Shown in pieces: positions 1-7,902 of a stretch of 33,142 nt of DNA. The translations under genes were made by a program, and so were the position numbers. Position 1 is the first letter of the stretch, and each line of letters begins with the position of its first letter. The DNA comes from Modicisalibacter xianhensis. Its GTDB lineage: Bacteria; Pseudomonadota; Gammaproteobacteria; Pseudomonadales; Halomonadaceae. Location: the NCBI RefSeq assembly GCF_900113605.1, contig NZ_FOPY01000023.1, positions 1 through 33,142 of the forward strand. The letters run 5' to 3'. The notes under the pieces are model-generated. The model was given only the letters and a program-made list of their open reading frames with translations. It did no database searches and was not told the DNA's origin.

Positions 1-338
1 CGCCGCGGGCGGCGAGCGTCAGCCCAGCGGCAAGCACCGGGTGGACCGGTTCTGTCGCCAGCATGGCATCGACCATCGGCTGATCCCGCCTTACCGGCCA
101 CAGACCAATGGCATGGTGGAGCGTTTCAATGGCCGCGTGAGCGACATCCTGAATACGCATCGGTTCGACTCGCGGGAAGATCTGGAAACCACACTCAAAC
201 GCTACAACTGGCTTTATAACCACCACATCAATCAAAAGGCCTTGCATCATCAGACGCCGGTCGGTGCAATGAAGCAATGGCAGAAGGACCGGCCCGAATT
301 ATTTTGGAAACGCGTAATTAATCATCCGGGCCCCGACA
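1..338 (+). mobile_element. IS481-family insertion sequence, 3' end only
   Basis: The window begins inside this element. It holds the C-terminal part of the transposase and the right terminal end. Read outward on the minus strand the end is TGTCGGGGCCCGG, starting at position 338, which has the TGT terminus expected of the IS481 family. Directly after it lies CTAG (340-343), the core of the NCTAGN target known for IS481. The left end lies outside the window, so the target duplication itself cannot be confirmed. The element interrupts a LysR-type gene whose codons resume exactly at 340. Confidence 0.8.
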
Positions 339-343
339 CCTAG
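2..343 (+). CDS. IS481-type transposase, C-terminal part (5' truncated by window edge)
   Basis: The reading frame is open from base 2. It encodes the end of a DDE (rve) integrase core: the stretch IPPYRPQTNGMVERFNGRV carries the third acidic residue (E) of the DDE triad in the RPQTNGMVERFNG context typical of IS481/IS3-like enzymes. It is followed by the integrase C-terminal YNWLYNHH...ALHHQTPVGAM segment. The enzyme cuts and joins the ends of its own element. The TAG stop (341-343) lies outside the inverted-repeat end, in the CTAG target sequence, so the stop codon is supplied by the insertion site. The annotated GTG at 41 is internal; the true start lies upstream of the window. Confidence 0.88.
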   Translation, partial: AAGGERQPSGKHRVDRFCRQHGIDHRLIPPYRPQTNGMVERFNGRVSDILNTHRFDSREDLETTLKRYNWLYNHHINQKALHHQTPVGAMKQWQKDRPELFWKRVINHPGPDT

Positions 344-1106
344 GCACCAAGCTGTTTCTGCGCGGAACAAGCCTGACGCTGACTGCTGATGGGGAATATC
401 TTTATACATCAGCAAAAAAATGCTTGAAATAAACGATGAGATAATCAACAAAATAAGAGGCGAAAATATTTCCGGCAAGGTCCGCCTGGGCATTCCCAAT
501 GACTTTGAACTAGCCTTTTTGCCAAAAGTGTTGCGAAGCTTTTCAAAAACCTACCCCAACATTTCAGTTGAAGTGGACTGTGAAATAAGCAAGGTAATCC
601 AGCAGCGTTATCAACAGCACTTCTATGACATAATTCTGGTCATGGAAAACATAAACCCCACCGACAGCCGCGATAGTCGCGATAGTCGCGATAGTCGCGA
701 TAGTCGCGATTATCGCGTCGAGCAGCTGGAATGGGTAATGGCACATGACTACAAACTTGAACTTGAAGATTGCATACCATTGATCACCTACCCACAAGGG
801 TGTGTTTATCGCAGCATGACGGAAACCCTTTTGCTTTCGAAAGGTCTTTCCTACAAGATAGTTTACACCAGCCCCAGCCTGCTGGGGCTATTATCCGCGG
901 TGGAAGCAGGGCTAGGCGTCACCGTAATGGCCCACTCTACGGTCCCGAGCAGGATGAAAAGCTGCAACTACAGCCCTATATTGCCACCACTTGGGCAAGT
1001 CTCCATTGGCCTATATTATAAAAAGAATGAACTCGGTGCTGCTGCACAACGCGTGCTTGATTTTCTAAGAGCCGGCATCGCAAACATGGAAAAGAATGAG
1101 ATATAG
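340..1106 (+). pseudogene. LysR-type regulator remnant, HTH removed by IS481 and frame broken in an A7 run
   Basis: From 340 the bases read LGTKLFLRGTSLTLTADGEY..., the typical end of a LysR DNA-binding domain and start of the linker helix. The helix-turn-helix before it is missing because the IS481 element is inserted there. At 414-420 a run of seven A residues puts the rest out of frame; one more A would join it to MLEINDEIINKIRGENISG and a LysR substrate-binding domain (LysR_substrate) to the stop at 1106. The 420 ATG could still express a 228-residue effector-domain protein without DNA binding. Residues about 80-99 contain a DSR tandem repeat. It lies convergent to the creatinine operon, so it was probably that operon's regulator (inference). 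A sequencing slip in the A run cannot be excluded. Confidence 0.82.
663..716 (+). repeat. 9-bp tandem repeat (about 6 units) in the LysR-type gene
   Basis: The unit is GATAGTCGC. Four exact copies run from 672 to 707, with a diverged first copy (GACAGCCGC, 663-671) and last copy (GATTATCGC, 708-716). The 9-bp length keeps the frame and encodes (Asp-Ser-Arg)5 plus Asp-Tyr-Arg. Copy-number changes would lengthen or shorten a charged loop in the effector-binding domain without breaking the gene. Confidence 0.95.
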
Positions 1107-1134
1107 CCAAGCTGAACAGCCTGGCTATATTTAA
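1101..1134. terminator. Bidirectional terminator between the LysR remnant and crnA
   Basis: The arms ATATAGCCA (1101-1109) and TGGCTATAT (1122-1130) pair perfectly. An inner GCT/AGC stem follows after one mismatch, with a GAAC loop. The arms are A/T-rich at the base and followed by TTAAAA. The hairpin overlaps the stop of the LysR frame and lies just beyond the crnA stop, so it can serve both converging transcripts. Confidence 0.7.
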
Positions 1135-1140
1135 AACCAT

Positions 1141-1899
1141 TTACTCAAATATATTGGAAATCTTGGTTACACATTCCTCGAGGATAATCCCCCCCTTTTC
1201 TGCTGTAGAACCAACTGGGGATGACAAGGTACCTGATGAAGGTACCCATGAAGGTTCAGGAGGAAAAACATCATAGGGAGGAAATACCGCTGGTTCAATA
1301 TGAACGGCTTTGTCCATATTGACAAGCTTAGGATGGATACACAGCATGATCGAGGTCTCTAGAATACCGCCATGCTCAACTGCCCAACCGGTAAAGCCTT
1401 CCGGAAATATCTTGGCAATGATTTCCTCGCCCACGAAATCCCAATAAGAAAGCATAAAAACTTTTATATCTATGCCCTTGCCTCCAAAGTGTTTTGCCAA
1501 CCTGTCCGCAGCCTCGGCAATGAATGCCGAATTTTCAAAATGACCGTTCAACAAGACAATCTCTCGGCAACCATGCTCTACAAAAGCATGCATGACATCA
1601 TAAACGTAGTTTTCCAATGCGCTGCCAGACACACAGGTTGTGCCAGGAAAAAAGTTACCCCCACCCGACTTTACTTGCGATTTATAGCCATAACTAATGG
1701 CTGGCGCAACAAGAACGGAACTTGTTCTTTTCGCGACCTCTTTCGCTATATATTCGGGAATAAGAACGTCGGGATTCAGTGACATATGCGGACCATGTTG
1801 TTCTATGGCCCCCACGGGTATTATGATTTTTTTCTCCCCGGTTTTTACCAGATCACGATAGGTCATCCAGTCCATTTCTTCGATTTTAACATTATCCAT
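1141..1899 (-). CDS. crnA: Creatininase (creatinine amidohydrolase)
   Basis: Interconverts creatinine and creatine in the cytoplasm. The 252-residue protein closely resembles Pseudomonas creatininase. Visible metal and active-site residues are E33 and H35 in the GAIEQHG stretch, D44, H120 and E122 in NGHFENS, E175 and H176 in WAVEHGG, plus the substrate-closing tryptophans W153 (SYWDF) and W172. The conserved YGYKSQ..SGGGN.FPGTT block is present. I chose the ATG at 1899 because CGGAG lies 8 nt upstream; an in-frame ATG at 1923 lacks a ribosome site and would overlap the carrier gene further. The chosen start overlaps the end of the BCCT gene by 8 nt (ATGGATAA), indicating translational coupling. 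It is the last gene of the creA-BCCT-crnA operon. Confidence 0.93.
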   Translation of the reverse strand: MDNVKIEEMDWMTYRDLVKTGEKKIIIPVGAIEQHGPHMSLNPDVLIPEYIAKEVAKRTSSVLVAPAISYGYKSQVKSGGGNFFPGTTCVSGSALENYVYDVMHAFVEHGCREIVLLNGHFENSAFIAEAADRLAKHFGGKGIDIKVFMLSYWDFVGEEIIAKIFPEGFTGWAVEHGGILETSIMLCIHPKLVNMDKAVHIEPAVFPPYDVFPPEPSWVPSSGTLSSPVGSTAEKGGIILEECVTKISNIFE

Positions 1900-3487
1900 T
1901 TTCAGAACTCCGATTTGTTTCATTCGAAAAAGAGTACTGGTTAACCTCTTCGTTTACTGCCCTATAGATCGAGTATGCCATTAGAAGCATGATGATAGAG
2001 AAAGGCAAGGCGGACAGGATCGCTGCTGTTTGCAATGTACTTAATGCCCACGTCCCCCCAGCAAGCAGCAACACAGCCGCGATCACGCCTTGTATCACTC
2101 CCCAGAAGACACGGTGGCGAGCCAGAGGATGCGGGTTGCCCTCACTAAGGATCGTCGTCAATACCAGCGTTCCTGAGTCAGAAGACGTTATAAAATAGGT
2201 AGCGACCAGTATGGTACCGAAGAAAGCGGCCAAAGTGCCCACCGTCCCGGCATCGACGGCATCGAACGTAGCGTAGAGGGCTAGTGAAAGGTCTTGGCTG
2301 ACTACTTGGGAGATACCTCCCTGACCAAACAGCTCGACATAGATCGCCGATCCTCCATAGGCAGAAAGCCAGACGAATGACAACAATGAGGATACGCCAA
2401 CGACACCAAAGATAAACTCACGGATTGTTCTTCCCTTGGATACCCTGGCAACAAAGACACCTACGAAAGGAGACCATGACATCCACCAGCCCCAATAGAA
2501 AATGGTCCACCAACCTTGCCACAGATCCTTCCAGGATCCCTGCGCATTATCAGCAACCAGGTTGGCACCGGAATATAGACTCAAGGGGACTAAATTCTGT
2601 ACATAATCGCCCAGGGAATCGAAGAAACCATTAATAATGTAACGGGTAGGCCCAAATATGAAGAAGAAGGCCAATATCAAGAAGGTAAGCCACATGTTGG
2701 CTTCGGAGAGTATTTTTATGCCTCGCTTGAGCCCCGTTAGCACGGAAATGAGCGCCAGCACAGAAATGACGGCAATGAGGATTACCTGTATCTGGCTTGA
2801 AACAGGCACACCCCATAAAGAATTAAGCCCAGAGTTAATTTGCTGAACACCAAGCCCCAAGGATGTGGCAATGCCAAAGAGTGTGGCAAAGATAGCAACG
2901 ATATCGATGAGGTTACCAACCCAGCCATTCACTTTCTCTCCAAATAAAGGATACAAGGTGTAGCGAATGCTCAACGGTTTTCCATATCGATAAGCCATCA
3001 GTGCCAAGGCAAGCGCTACAATGCAGTAGATTGCCCAAGCATTAAGCCCCCAATGAAAATAGGCAAGCCGCATGGCAACCGTAGCCGCCTCAGCATTGCT
3101 TACCGCCGAAGAAAAAGGCGTACCTTGTGACAAGTGCATGATCGGTTCGGCGATCGACCAGAATATAATGCCTATCCCCTGCCCCGCCGCATAAAGCATT
3201 GCGAACCAAGTAAAATAACCAAACTCTGGTTTATCGTCACTGCGACCAAGCTTCAAACTACCATAGCGGCTAAATGCCAAACACAACAGAAAGAAGAGAA
3301 AAAATGACGCGAGCCCCACATACCACCAATTGAAATAATAGGTGACATAGGTTCTGCCACGATCAATGACAGCGGTCGTGGCGTCAGGAAACAGGATAGC
3401 AGAAACTATGAAGGCCCCCACCACGATCAAAGACATTATGGTCACGAAGATATTCACCCCTTTAAAGGGGCTGGAATGGAGTATCAT
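1892..3487 (-). CDS. BCCT-family transporter, probable creatinine/creatine uptake carrier
   Basis: This is a 531-residue inner-membrane protein with about 12 hydrophobic segments and the BCCT signature around FYWGWWMSWSPFVGVF, followed by the VARVSKGRTIREF loop. The GQGIG...WSIAEP stretch corresponds to the unwound helix 3 of BetP and CaiT. BCCT carriers move betaine, choline, carnitine and similar compounds by Na+ or H+ symport or exchange. Substrate is inferred from context: the gene lies between creatinase and creatininase, starts 53 nt after creA and overlaps crnA, so creatinine or creatine (both methylated guanidino/amino acids) is the best guess. The ATG at 3487 has GGGAG 9 nt upstream. 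Sarcosine or betaine remain possible substrates. Confidence 0.88.
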   Translation of the reverse strand: MILHSSPFKGVNIFVTIMSLIVVGAFIVSAILFPDATTAVIDRGRTYVTYYFNWWYVGLASFFLFFLLCLAFSRYGSLKLGRSDDKPEFGYFTWFAMLYAAGQGIGIIFWSIAEPIMHLSQGTPFSSAVSNAEAATVAMRLAYFHWGLNAWAIYCIVALALALMAYRYGKPLSIRYTLYPLFGEKVNGWVGNLIDIVAIFATLFGIATSLGLGVQQINSGLNSLWGVPVSSQIQVILIAVISVLALISVLTGLKRGIKILSEANMWLTFLILAFFFIFGPTRYIINGFFDSLGDYVQNLVPLSLYSGANLVADNAQGSWKDLWQGWWTIFYWGWWMSWSPFVGVFVARVSKGRTIREFIFGVVGVSSLLSFVWLSAYGGSAIYVELFGQGGISQVVSQDLSLALYATFDAVDAGTVGTLAAFFGTILVATYFITSSDSGTLVLTTILSEGNPHPLARHRVFWGVIQGVIAAVLLLAGGTWALSTLQTAAILSALPFSIIMLLMAYSIYRAVNEEVNQYSFSNETNRSSENG

Positions 3488-3509
3488 TGTTTTATTCTCC
3501 CTTCTATGT

Positions 3510-3530
3510 AAAAGGGGAGCTGGGCTCCCC
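3510..3530 (-). terminator. Hairpin between creA and the BCCT gene (attenuator or weak terminator)
   Basis: The arms GGGGAGC (3514-3520) and GCTCCCC (3524-3530) pair perfectly around a 3-nt loop. On the minus strand the hairpin is followed by only TTTT (3513-3510). It lies in the 53-nt gap inside the operon, so it may lower carrier and crnA transcripts relative to creA or protect the 3' end of a processed creA message. Confidence 0.55.
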
Positions 3531-3540
3531 TGGGATATTG

Positions 3541-4749
3541 CTATTTTACGATATTGTGCTGCGGGCCATACGGGAAGCCGGTAATATTGTCCGCCCCTCC
3601 CTCATGAACCACTAAAATATCATGTTCACGATATCCCCCCGCCCCAGGCAGGCCCTCGGGCACCATGATCATCGGCTCCATGGAGACGACCATATTTGGC
3701 TCCAGCACTGTCTCGATATCTTCTCGCAGCTCAAGCCCTGCCTCACGACCGTAATAATGACTCAGAGTGCCAAACGAGTGGCCATAGCCAAAGGTACGGT
3801 ATTTCAACAAATCGTGCTTGGCAAAAATTTCATTCAACTCGTGAGCAATATCACAACAACGCACACCCGGCTTGATCAGCTCCTGACCACGCTTGTGAAC
3901 CTCGCAATTGACTTCCCACAAGCGCAGGTGCTCATCGGATGCATGCTCGCAGAACAGGGTGCGTTCAAGCGCAGTGTAGTAACCTGAGATCATTGGAAAA
4001 GTATTCAGGCTAAGAATGTCGCCAGGCTGTACACGACGAGAGGTCACTGGGTTGTGTGCCCCATCGGTATTGATTCCCGACTGGAACCATACCCAGGTAT
4101 CCATTAATTCGCTGTTGGGGTAGGTCTTGGCGATTTCACGTACCATGGCCTGTTGTCCGGCAAGCGCCACTTCATACTCCGGCACACCAGCCGCGATGGC
4201 GTTTCGCACCGCCACGCCACCGACGTCGGCAATACGAGCGCCTTGCCGAATGAGAGCTATTTCCTCGGCCGATTTCACCATCCGCATTTTCATGGTCGGT
4301 ACGCCAATATCGACCATTTCAACTTCCCCTAGTGCATCGGCCAACTTGGCCTTATTCTGCAGGGTCAGATGATCGTACTCTACGCCAATGCGCTTCTTGC
4401 CCTCACACAACTGCTTGATGGCTTTGAAGAAGTTATCCTTTTGCCAATCAGTGTAAACAATATTGTCTCCCAAACGGTTCCTACGATACGGTTGCCCGCC
4501 GTCAATATTGGCAGTGACCGTCGTGAAGCTGTCCTGCGTTACAACAAGGCCGTAATCACGACCGAACTTGCAATAAACAAAATCGCTAAAATAATTAATA
4601 TTGTGATAAGAAGTTAATGCAATGGCTTCGACATCGTTCGCTGACATGTAGCTTCTAAGCTTGTCGAGACGCCCCCGCATTTCTTCGTCAGAGAATGTCG
4701 GAGTAACTTTAGCACCGTTCGGAATTTCGATAAGGGATGGCAGCTGCAT
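3541..4749 (-). CDS. creA: Creatinase (creatine amidinohydrolase)
   Basis: Hydrolyses creatine to sarcosine and urea. The 402-residue protein has the creatinase N domain followed by a pita-bread M24 fold. The residues known to matter in Pseudomonas creatinase fall at identical positions: H232 (DGAHNPVTS), E262 (YTALERTLF) and E358 (SMEPMIM). Whole blocks such as TSYHNINY.SDF, FQSGINTDGAHNPVT and FGYGHSFGTLSHYYGREAG match creatinase and not aminopeptidase P or prolidase, so the assignment is firm. I chose the ATG at 4749 (MQLPSL) with AAAGG upstream; an in-frame GTG at 4758 has no site. It follows the broken upstream gene by 21 nt and precedes the BCCT carrier by 53 nt. Confidence 0.96.
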   Translation of the reverse strand: MQLPSLIEIPNGAKVTPTFSDEEMRGRLDKLRSYMSANDVEAIALTSYHNINYFSDFVYCKFGRDYGLVVTQDSFTTVTANIDGGQPYRRNRLGDNIVYTDWQKDNFFKAIKQLCEGKKRIGVEYDHLTLQNKAKLADALGEVEMVDIGVPTMKMRMVKSAEEIALIRQGARIADVGGVAVRNAIAAGVPEYEVALAGQQAMVREIAKTYPNSELMDTWVWFQSGINTDGAHNPVTSRRVQPGDILSLNTFPMISGYYTALERTLFCEHASDEHLRLWEVNCEVHKRGQELIKPGVRCCDIAHELNEIFAKHDLLKYRTFGYGHSFGTLSHYYGREAGLELREDIETVLEPNMVVSMEPMIMVPEGLPGAGGYREHDILVVHEGGADNITGFPYGPQHNIVK

Positions 4750-4770
4750 TGTTAACACCTTTGTATATTA

Positions 4771-5249
4771 TTACGCAATATTCAGCACAGGCTGATTATC
4801 TACCTTTACTGAAACAGTACTTTTATTTTCCGAAACGCTCTTCTCTGAAAACTCGAAAAGAGCTAGAGCGTACTTCTTTTCCAATATCTTGATAACATTG
4901 ACTATATGGGCAAACTCCTCCTCCTCGACTTCAATATCAAAACCTACTACTCCAACCCCTGATAGACTGGCAGCATAGGTTTTATTGACTCTTAGTGTAG
5001 ATATGACATCTCTCCTCAGGCCTTTAGGAATCAGGCCTTCGCCTGAGCTTGACTTGACTTGACTTTAAATACCAAAGCGCACAATGCCATATCACGTTCT
5101 CTATTCATTGTTGCATTGACTATCGCCATGCGCTGACGGACAAGCAAATAACTAGTCCAAATCAGGTCATTTCCTTTCTTTATGCTTTTATATTTCAAAG
5201 ACTTAACGAGAAATTTCACAAAAAGATCAACGGGGAGGGGTGGATGCAT
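4771..5249 (-). pseudogene. Unknown gene, split by a 5-bp tandem repeat (possible phase-variable frame)
   Basis: Two overlapping minus-strand frames look like halves of one protein. The first starts at ATG 5249 (MHPPLPVDLF...; GGAGG about 12 nt upstream, or GTG 5255 with better spacing) and stops at 5031. The second is open from 5064 to the stop at 4771 but has no ATG. It encodes ...EGLIPKGLRRDVI and then an acidic helix-like segment (DIEVEEEEFAHIVNVIKILE). Three copies of AAGTC sit at the overlap. Removing one unit gives a continuous 157-codon protein passing through FKVKSSSGEGLIPKG. I do not recognise the family. The N-terminal half is basic and the C-terminal half acidic, with no signal peptide. 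It is the first gene of the creatinine operon, 21 nt before creA. Confidence 0.62.
5051..5065 (-). repeat. Pentanucleotide repeat (AAGTC)3 at the frame break
   Basis: The plus strand reads GACTT three times in a row (5051-5055, 5056-5060, 5061-5065), preceded by a partial copy (GCTT). The length is not a multiple of three, so gain or loss of a unit changes the frame of the surrounding gene. With two units the gene reads through; with the three seen here it stops at 5031. Confidence 0.9.
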
Positions 5250-5413
5250 CTTCACAGCCACCCTCCGGCGTATTGCGGCTAGCCAGCCATTAGCCAAGCA
5301 TTCACGAGATCATGCGCCAGCCACCCTACCCCGTTATGAGTTCGAATGAGGCAGGTGATAAATAGGATAGATTTACGAGAGATATTATTCTTGGCCTCGA
5401 TTTATAGAATAAT
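5250..5413 (-). promoter_or_regulatory. Intergenic region, leader of the creatinine operon
   Basis: These 164 bases separate the outer-membrane protein gene from the creatinine operon, both on the minus strand, so the creatinine promoter is expected here. An inverted repeat ATTATTCT (5384-5391) / AGAATAAT (5406-5413) starts right after the upstream stop codon. It could be a weak terminator or an operator, though it lacks a G/C-rich stem and a clear T run. I could not fix -35/-10 boxes. Confidence 0.35.
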
Positions 5414-6319
5414 TCAGAATGCCTTGGTCAACTGAAGACGCAGCATGTCGCCACGAGTATCGTTTTCTGACTCGTACTCGTTGTAATAAGCGGCTTTCAG
5501 TCCAACCCCTAACTGTGGCCAGAACCGTCCCGCCTCGATGCCGAAAGCATGTACCTCGGCTTTGTTATCGGCAAGCGCAGCAGGGGTACCCTTATCGCTC
5601 TCAAGCTGCCAGGCATCGTAGCCCACCAGGCCAAGTTCAACCCCGTTCGCAAAGCGACGACCCAAGCCCCACTCCACGAGCCAGCTATCGCCCGGGGTGA
5701 TTCCGGTCTCATTTTGTTCGGTCTTTACCTCGTAGCGCGCCAAGGCCGACAGGGACCAGCGACGCGCCTCGTCCAGATGCCATGTTCCGCCCAGCGTCAG
5801 CATCGTGGTTCGATGGCCCTTGCCAACTGAAGCCGGCTCGTCCTGGCTGAACTGCGCCGTGTCGAACCACATACCTGCAGCAAACACGGCATCCCATTGT
5901 GGGCCGTGCCACCCCAGCACTATCGGCCCCAGATAAATATCTCCGATCCCGCTGTCGTCATCGCTCAGGCCGACCCCATCAAACGCCAGATCTGTTTCGA
6001 GCACGGGAATGATCGCTTCGACACCATAATTCGCGCCAACTACGGTCTTATCCGTCACCCACACGAAGCGGCTCACTAGCGCATTGACTGTCCCGGAATT
6101 CTCTCCCGGTATAGCTTGTCCTTGCTCATCACGCAGGCTATCTATGTCGTAGTTGACGGCGTACCCGCGATAGTAAAAGCCAGGCGGGGGAAGCACGGGA
6201 CCTCCCAACCCTTCCACGCCGGGAACATAGTGGCCATTGGCTGCCAGAGCAGTATTACCAGACACAGCGCTAGCCAGTGCGATCCCCAAGCGGGACAACA
6301 CCATCGTTCTTTTCATCAT
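5414..6319 (-). CDS. Outer-membrane beta-barrel, MetA-pathway (phenol degradation) family
   Basis: A 301-residue protein with a signal peptide (basic MMKRTM start, hydrophobic core, cleavage near ALAANGHY about residue 27) and a C-terminal phenylalanine preceded by alternating residues (LRLQLTKAF), as in outer-membrane barrels. Features such as YVPGVEGLGG.VLPPPGFYY near the mature N terminus and the regular strand pattern fit the Phenol_MetA_deg family (PF13557). These barrels occur in aromatic catabolic clusters and are thought to admit hydrophobic aromatic substrates. It is the last gene of the pch operon, 72 nt after the aldehyde dehydrogenase. Two adjacent ATGs (6319, 6316) are possible starts. 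Confidence 0.8.
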   Translation of the reverse strand: MMKRTMVLSRLGIALASAVSGNTALAANGHYVPGVEGLGGPVLPPPGFYYRGYAVNYDIDSLRDEQGQAIPGENSGTVNALVSRFVWVTDKTVVGANYGVEAIIPVLETDLAFDGVGLSDDDSGIGDIYLGPIVLGWHGPQWDAVFAAGMWFDTAQFSQDEPASVGKGHRTTMLTLGGTWHLDEARRWSLSALARYEVKTEQNETGITPGDSWLVEWGLGRRFANGVELGLVGYDAWQLESDKGTPAALADNKAEVHAFGIEAGRFWPQLGVGLKAAYYNEYESENDTRGDMLRLQLTKAF

Positions 6320-6391
6320 CGGACTCGTTCGGCTTTATTCTTGGAAAAGGACCCGATGCCGAAAAGACGGCATCGAGCCAATGCGCTCGGT

Positions 6392-7858
6392 TCAGAAGGG
6401 ATAATGACGCGGCCGATGCTGGACACTGACCCAGTGGTCGGTAGTGAACTCTTCGATGGCCCAGTCACCGTTGAAGCGGCCCAGCCCCGAATTCTTTTCT
6501 CCGCCAAAGGGGACATGTGCTTCGTCATTGACCGGCATGTCATTGACGTGTGTCATCCCTGCCTTGATGTCCTGCGCGAATCGCAAGCCACGCTCAATAT
6601 CTGCGGTAAAGACGCTGCTCGACAGGCCATATTCACTGGCATTGGCCAGTTCTAGGGCATGCGCCTCGTCACGGGCCTTTTGGATTCCTACCAGCGGGCC
6701 GAAGATCTCTTCACGGCTGATCTCCATCTCGGGACTTACGTCACCGAACACATGCGGCGCAACTAACTGCCCCTTGATGGGACCGTCGAGCAGCACCGTG
6801 GCGCCTTCTTGCCTAGCGGTAGCTATCTTTGCTTCCAGACCCTCGCGTTGCCTAGCATTGATGACTGGCCCGACCACAGTGGCCATGTCATTCGGGTCAC
6901 CGACCTGAAGCGCTCTGACCTTGCTGATGAACCGTTCAACGAAGTCATCATAACGAGCCTCGTCGACGATGATCCGGTTGACAGCCATGCAGATTTGGCC
7001 TTGATGCAGAAACTTGCCCATGGCAGCCGCATCCACTGCCTGGTCGAGGTCGGCATCGTCCAGCACTACGAAGGGGCTATTGCCGCCCAGTTCCAGGGCA
7101 ACCTTCTTGATATGTTCCCCGCCGCTGCAGATACTGCCGATACGTCGCCCCACCGGTGTCGAGCCGGTGAAGGAAATCATGCGCGGCACACGGTGCTCGA
7201 CGAACGCATCGCCGATCTCGCTGCCAGCACCGACTACTACGCTCAACACTCCGCTTGGCAGCCCCGCCTCCTCGAAGATTCTCGCTAGCAACAGTCCCCC
7301 CGTCACCGGCGTATCGCTGGCCGGCTTGACAACGACCGCATTACCTAGCGCTAGTGCCGGCGCGATCGAGCGTTGTGAGAGGTGCAGCGGGAAGTTCCAC
7401 GGACTGATCACCCCGACCACCCCCAACGGCTTGCGATAGACACGGTTCTCCTTACCCGGCACGTTGGAGTCTAGGGTCATGCCATGCACGCGGCTTGGCA
7501 TACTGGCCGCTTCCTGAGTAATAGCGCGAGCGGCGCCCCATTCTACATTGGCCTTGAGCCGGGTACTGCCGGACTCACGAATCAGCCAGTCGATGATTTC
7601 GTCCTTGCGCGCATCAAAGATGGCGACTACCCGATGCATCAATGCGGCCCGCTCGCTCGGCGATGTTGCAGCCCAAGCCGGTTGGACCTTCTCCGCAGTC
7701 ACATAGGTCTCGTCGAGATCCTCGCGGGTCGCGAGCGGAATGGTCACTAACGCCTCTTGATTGTAGGGGTTGGTAACTGTCAGGTGGCGCTCGCTGCGCC
7801 CCTTACGCCACTCACCGGCGATAGTTTGTAGAGAAAAGTCAGTATAATGGACAGTCAT
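6392..7858 (-). CDS. pchA: Aromatic aldehyde dehydrogenase (4-hydroxybenzaldehyde/vanillin type)
   Basis: Oxidises an aromatic aldehyde to the acid with NAD(P)+. The 488-residue ALDH has the cofactor-binding PWNFPLHL segment (about 153-160), the FTGSTPVG loop (230-237), general base E256 in LELGG and nucleophile C290 in HQGQICM. The [14 protein letters not shown] ending is typical of benzaldehyde/vanillin dehydrogenases. The ATG at 7858 has GGAGG 6 nt upstream; an in-frame start 27 nt earlier lacks support. Its place behind pchCXF suggests it takes the 4-hydroxybenzaldehyde made by PchF to 4-hydroxybenzoate, as pchA does in Pseudomonas putida. Vanillin is an alternative substrate. Confidence 0.85.
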   Translation of the reverse strand: MTVHYTDFSLQTIAGEWRKGRSERHLTVTNPYNQEALVTIPLATREDLDETYVTAEKVQPAWAATSPSERAALMHRVVAIFDARKDEIIDWLIRESGSTRLKANVEWGAARAITQEAASMPSRVHGMTLDSNVPGKENRVYRKPLGVVGVISPWNFPLHLSQRSIAPALALGNAVVVKPASDTPVTGGLLLARIFEEAGLPSGVLSVVVGAGSEIGDAFVEHRVPRMISFTGSTPVGRRIGSICSGGEHIKKVALELGGNSPFVVLDDADLDQAVDAAAMGKFLHQGQICMAVNRIIVDEARYDDFVERFISKVRALQVGDPNDMATVVGPVINARQREGLEAKIATARQEGATVLLDGPIKGQLVAPHVFGDVSPEMEISREEIFGPLVGIQKARDEAHALELANASEYGLSSSVFTADIERGLRFAQDIKAGMTHVNDMPVNDEAHVPFGGEKNSGLGRFNGDWAIEEFTTDHWVSVQHRPRHYPF

Positions 7859-7902
7859 TCCGGCTCCTCCATGAGGCCATGACACAGCTGGACATGGCCT
7901 CC

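Noticed and set aside
663-716. Regular repeat array considered as a CRISPR
   Set aside because: Units are 9 bp, directly adjacent, without spacers, and lie in a coding frame.
420-1106. Calling 420-1106 a normal 228-residue gene
   Set aside because: It lacks the LysR DNA-binding domain, and upstream bases clearly encode the missing linker in another frame, so it is a remnant.
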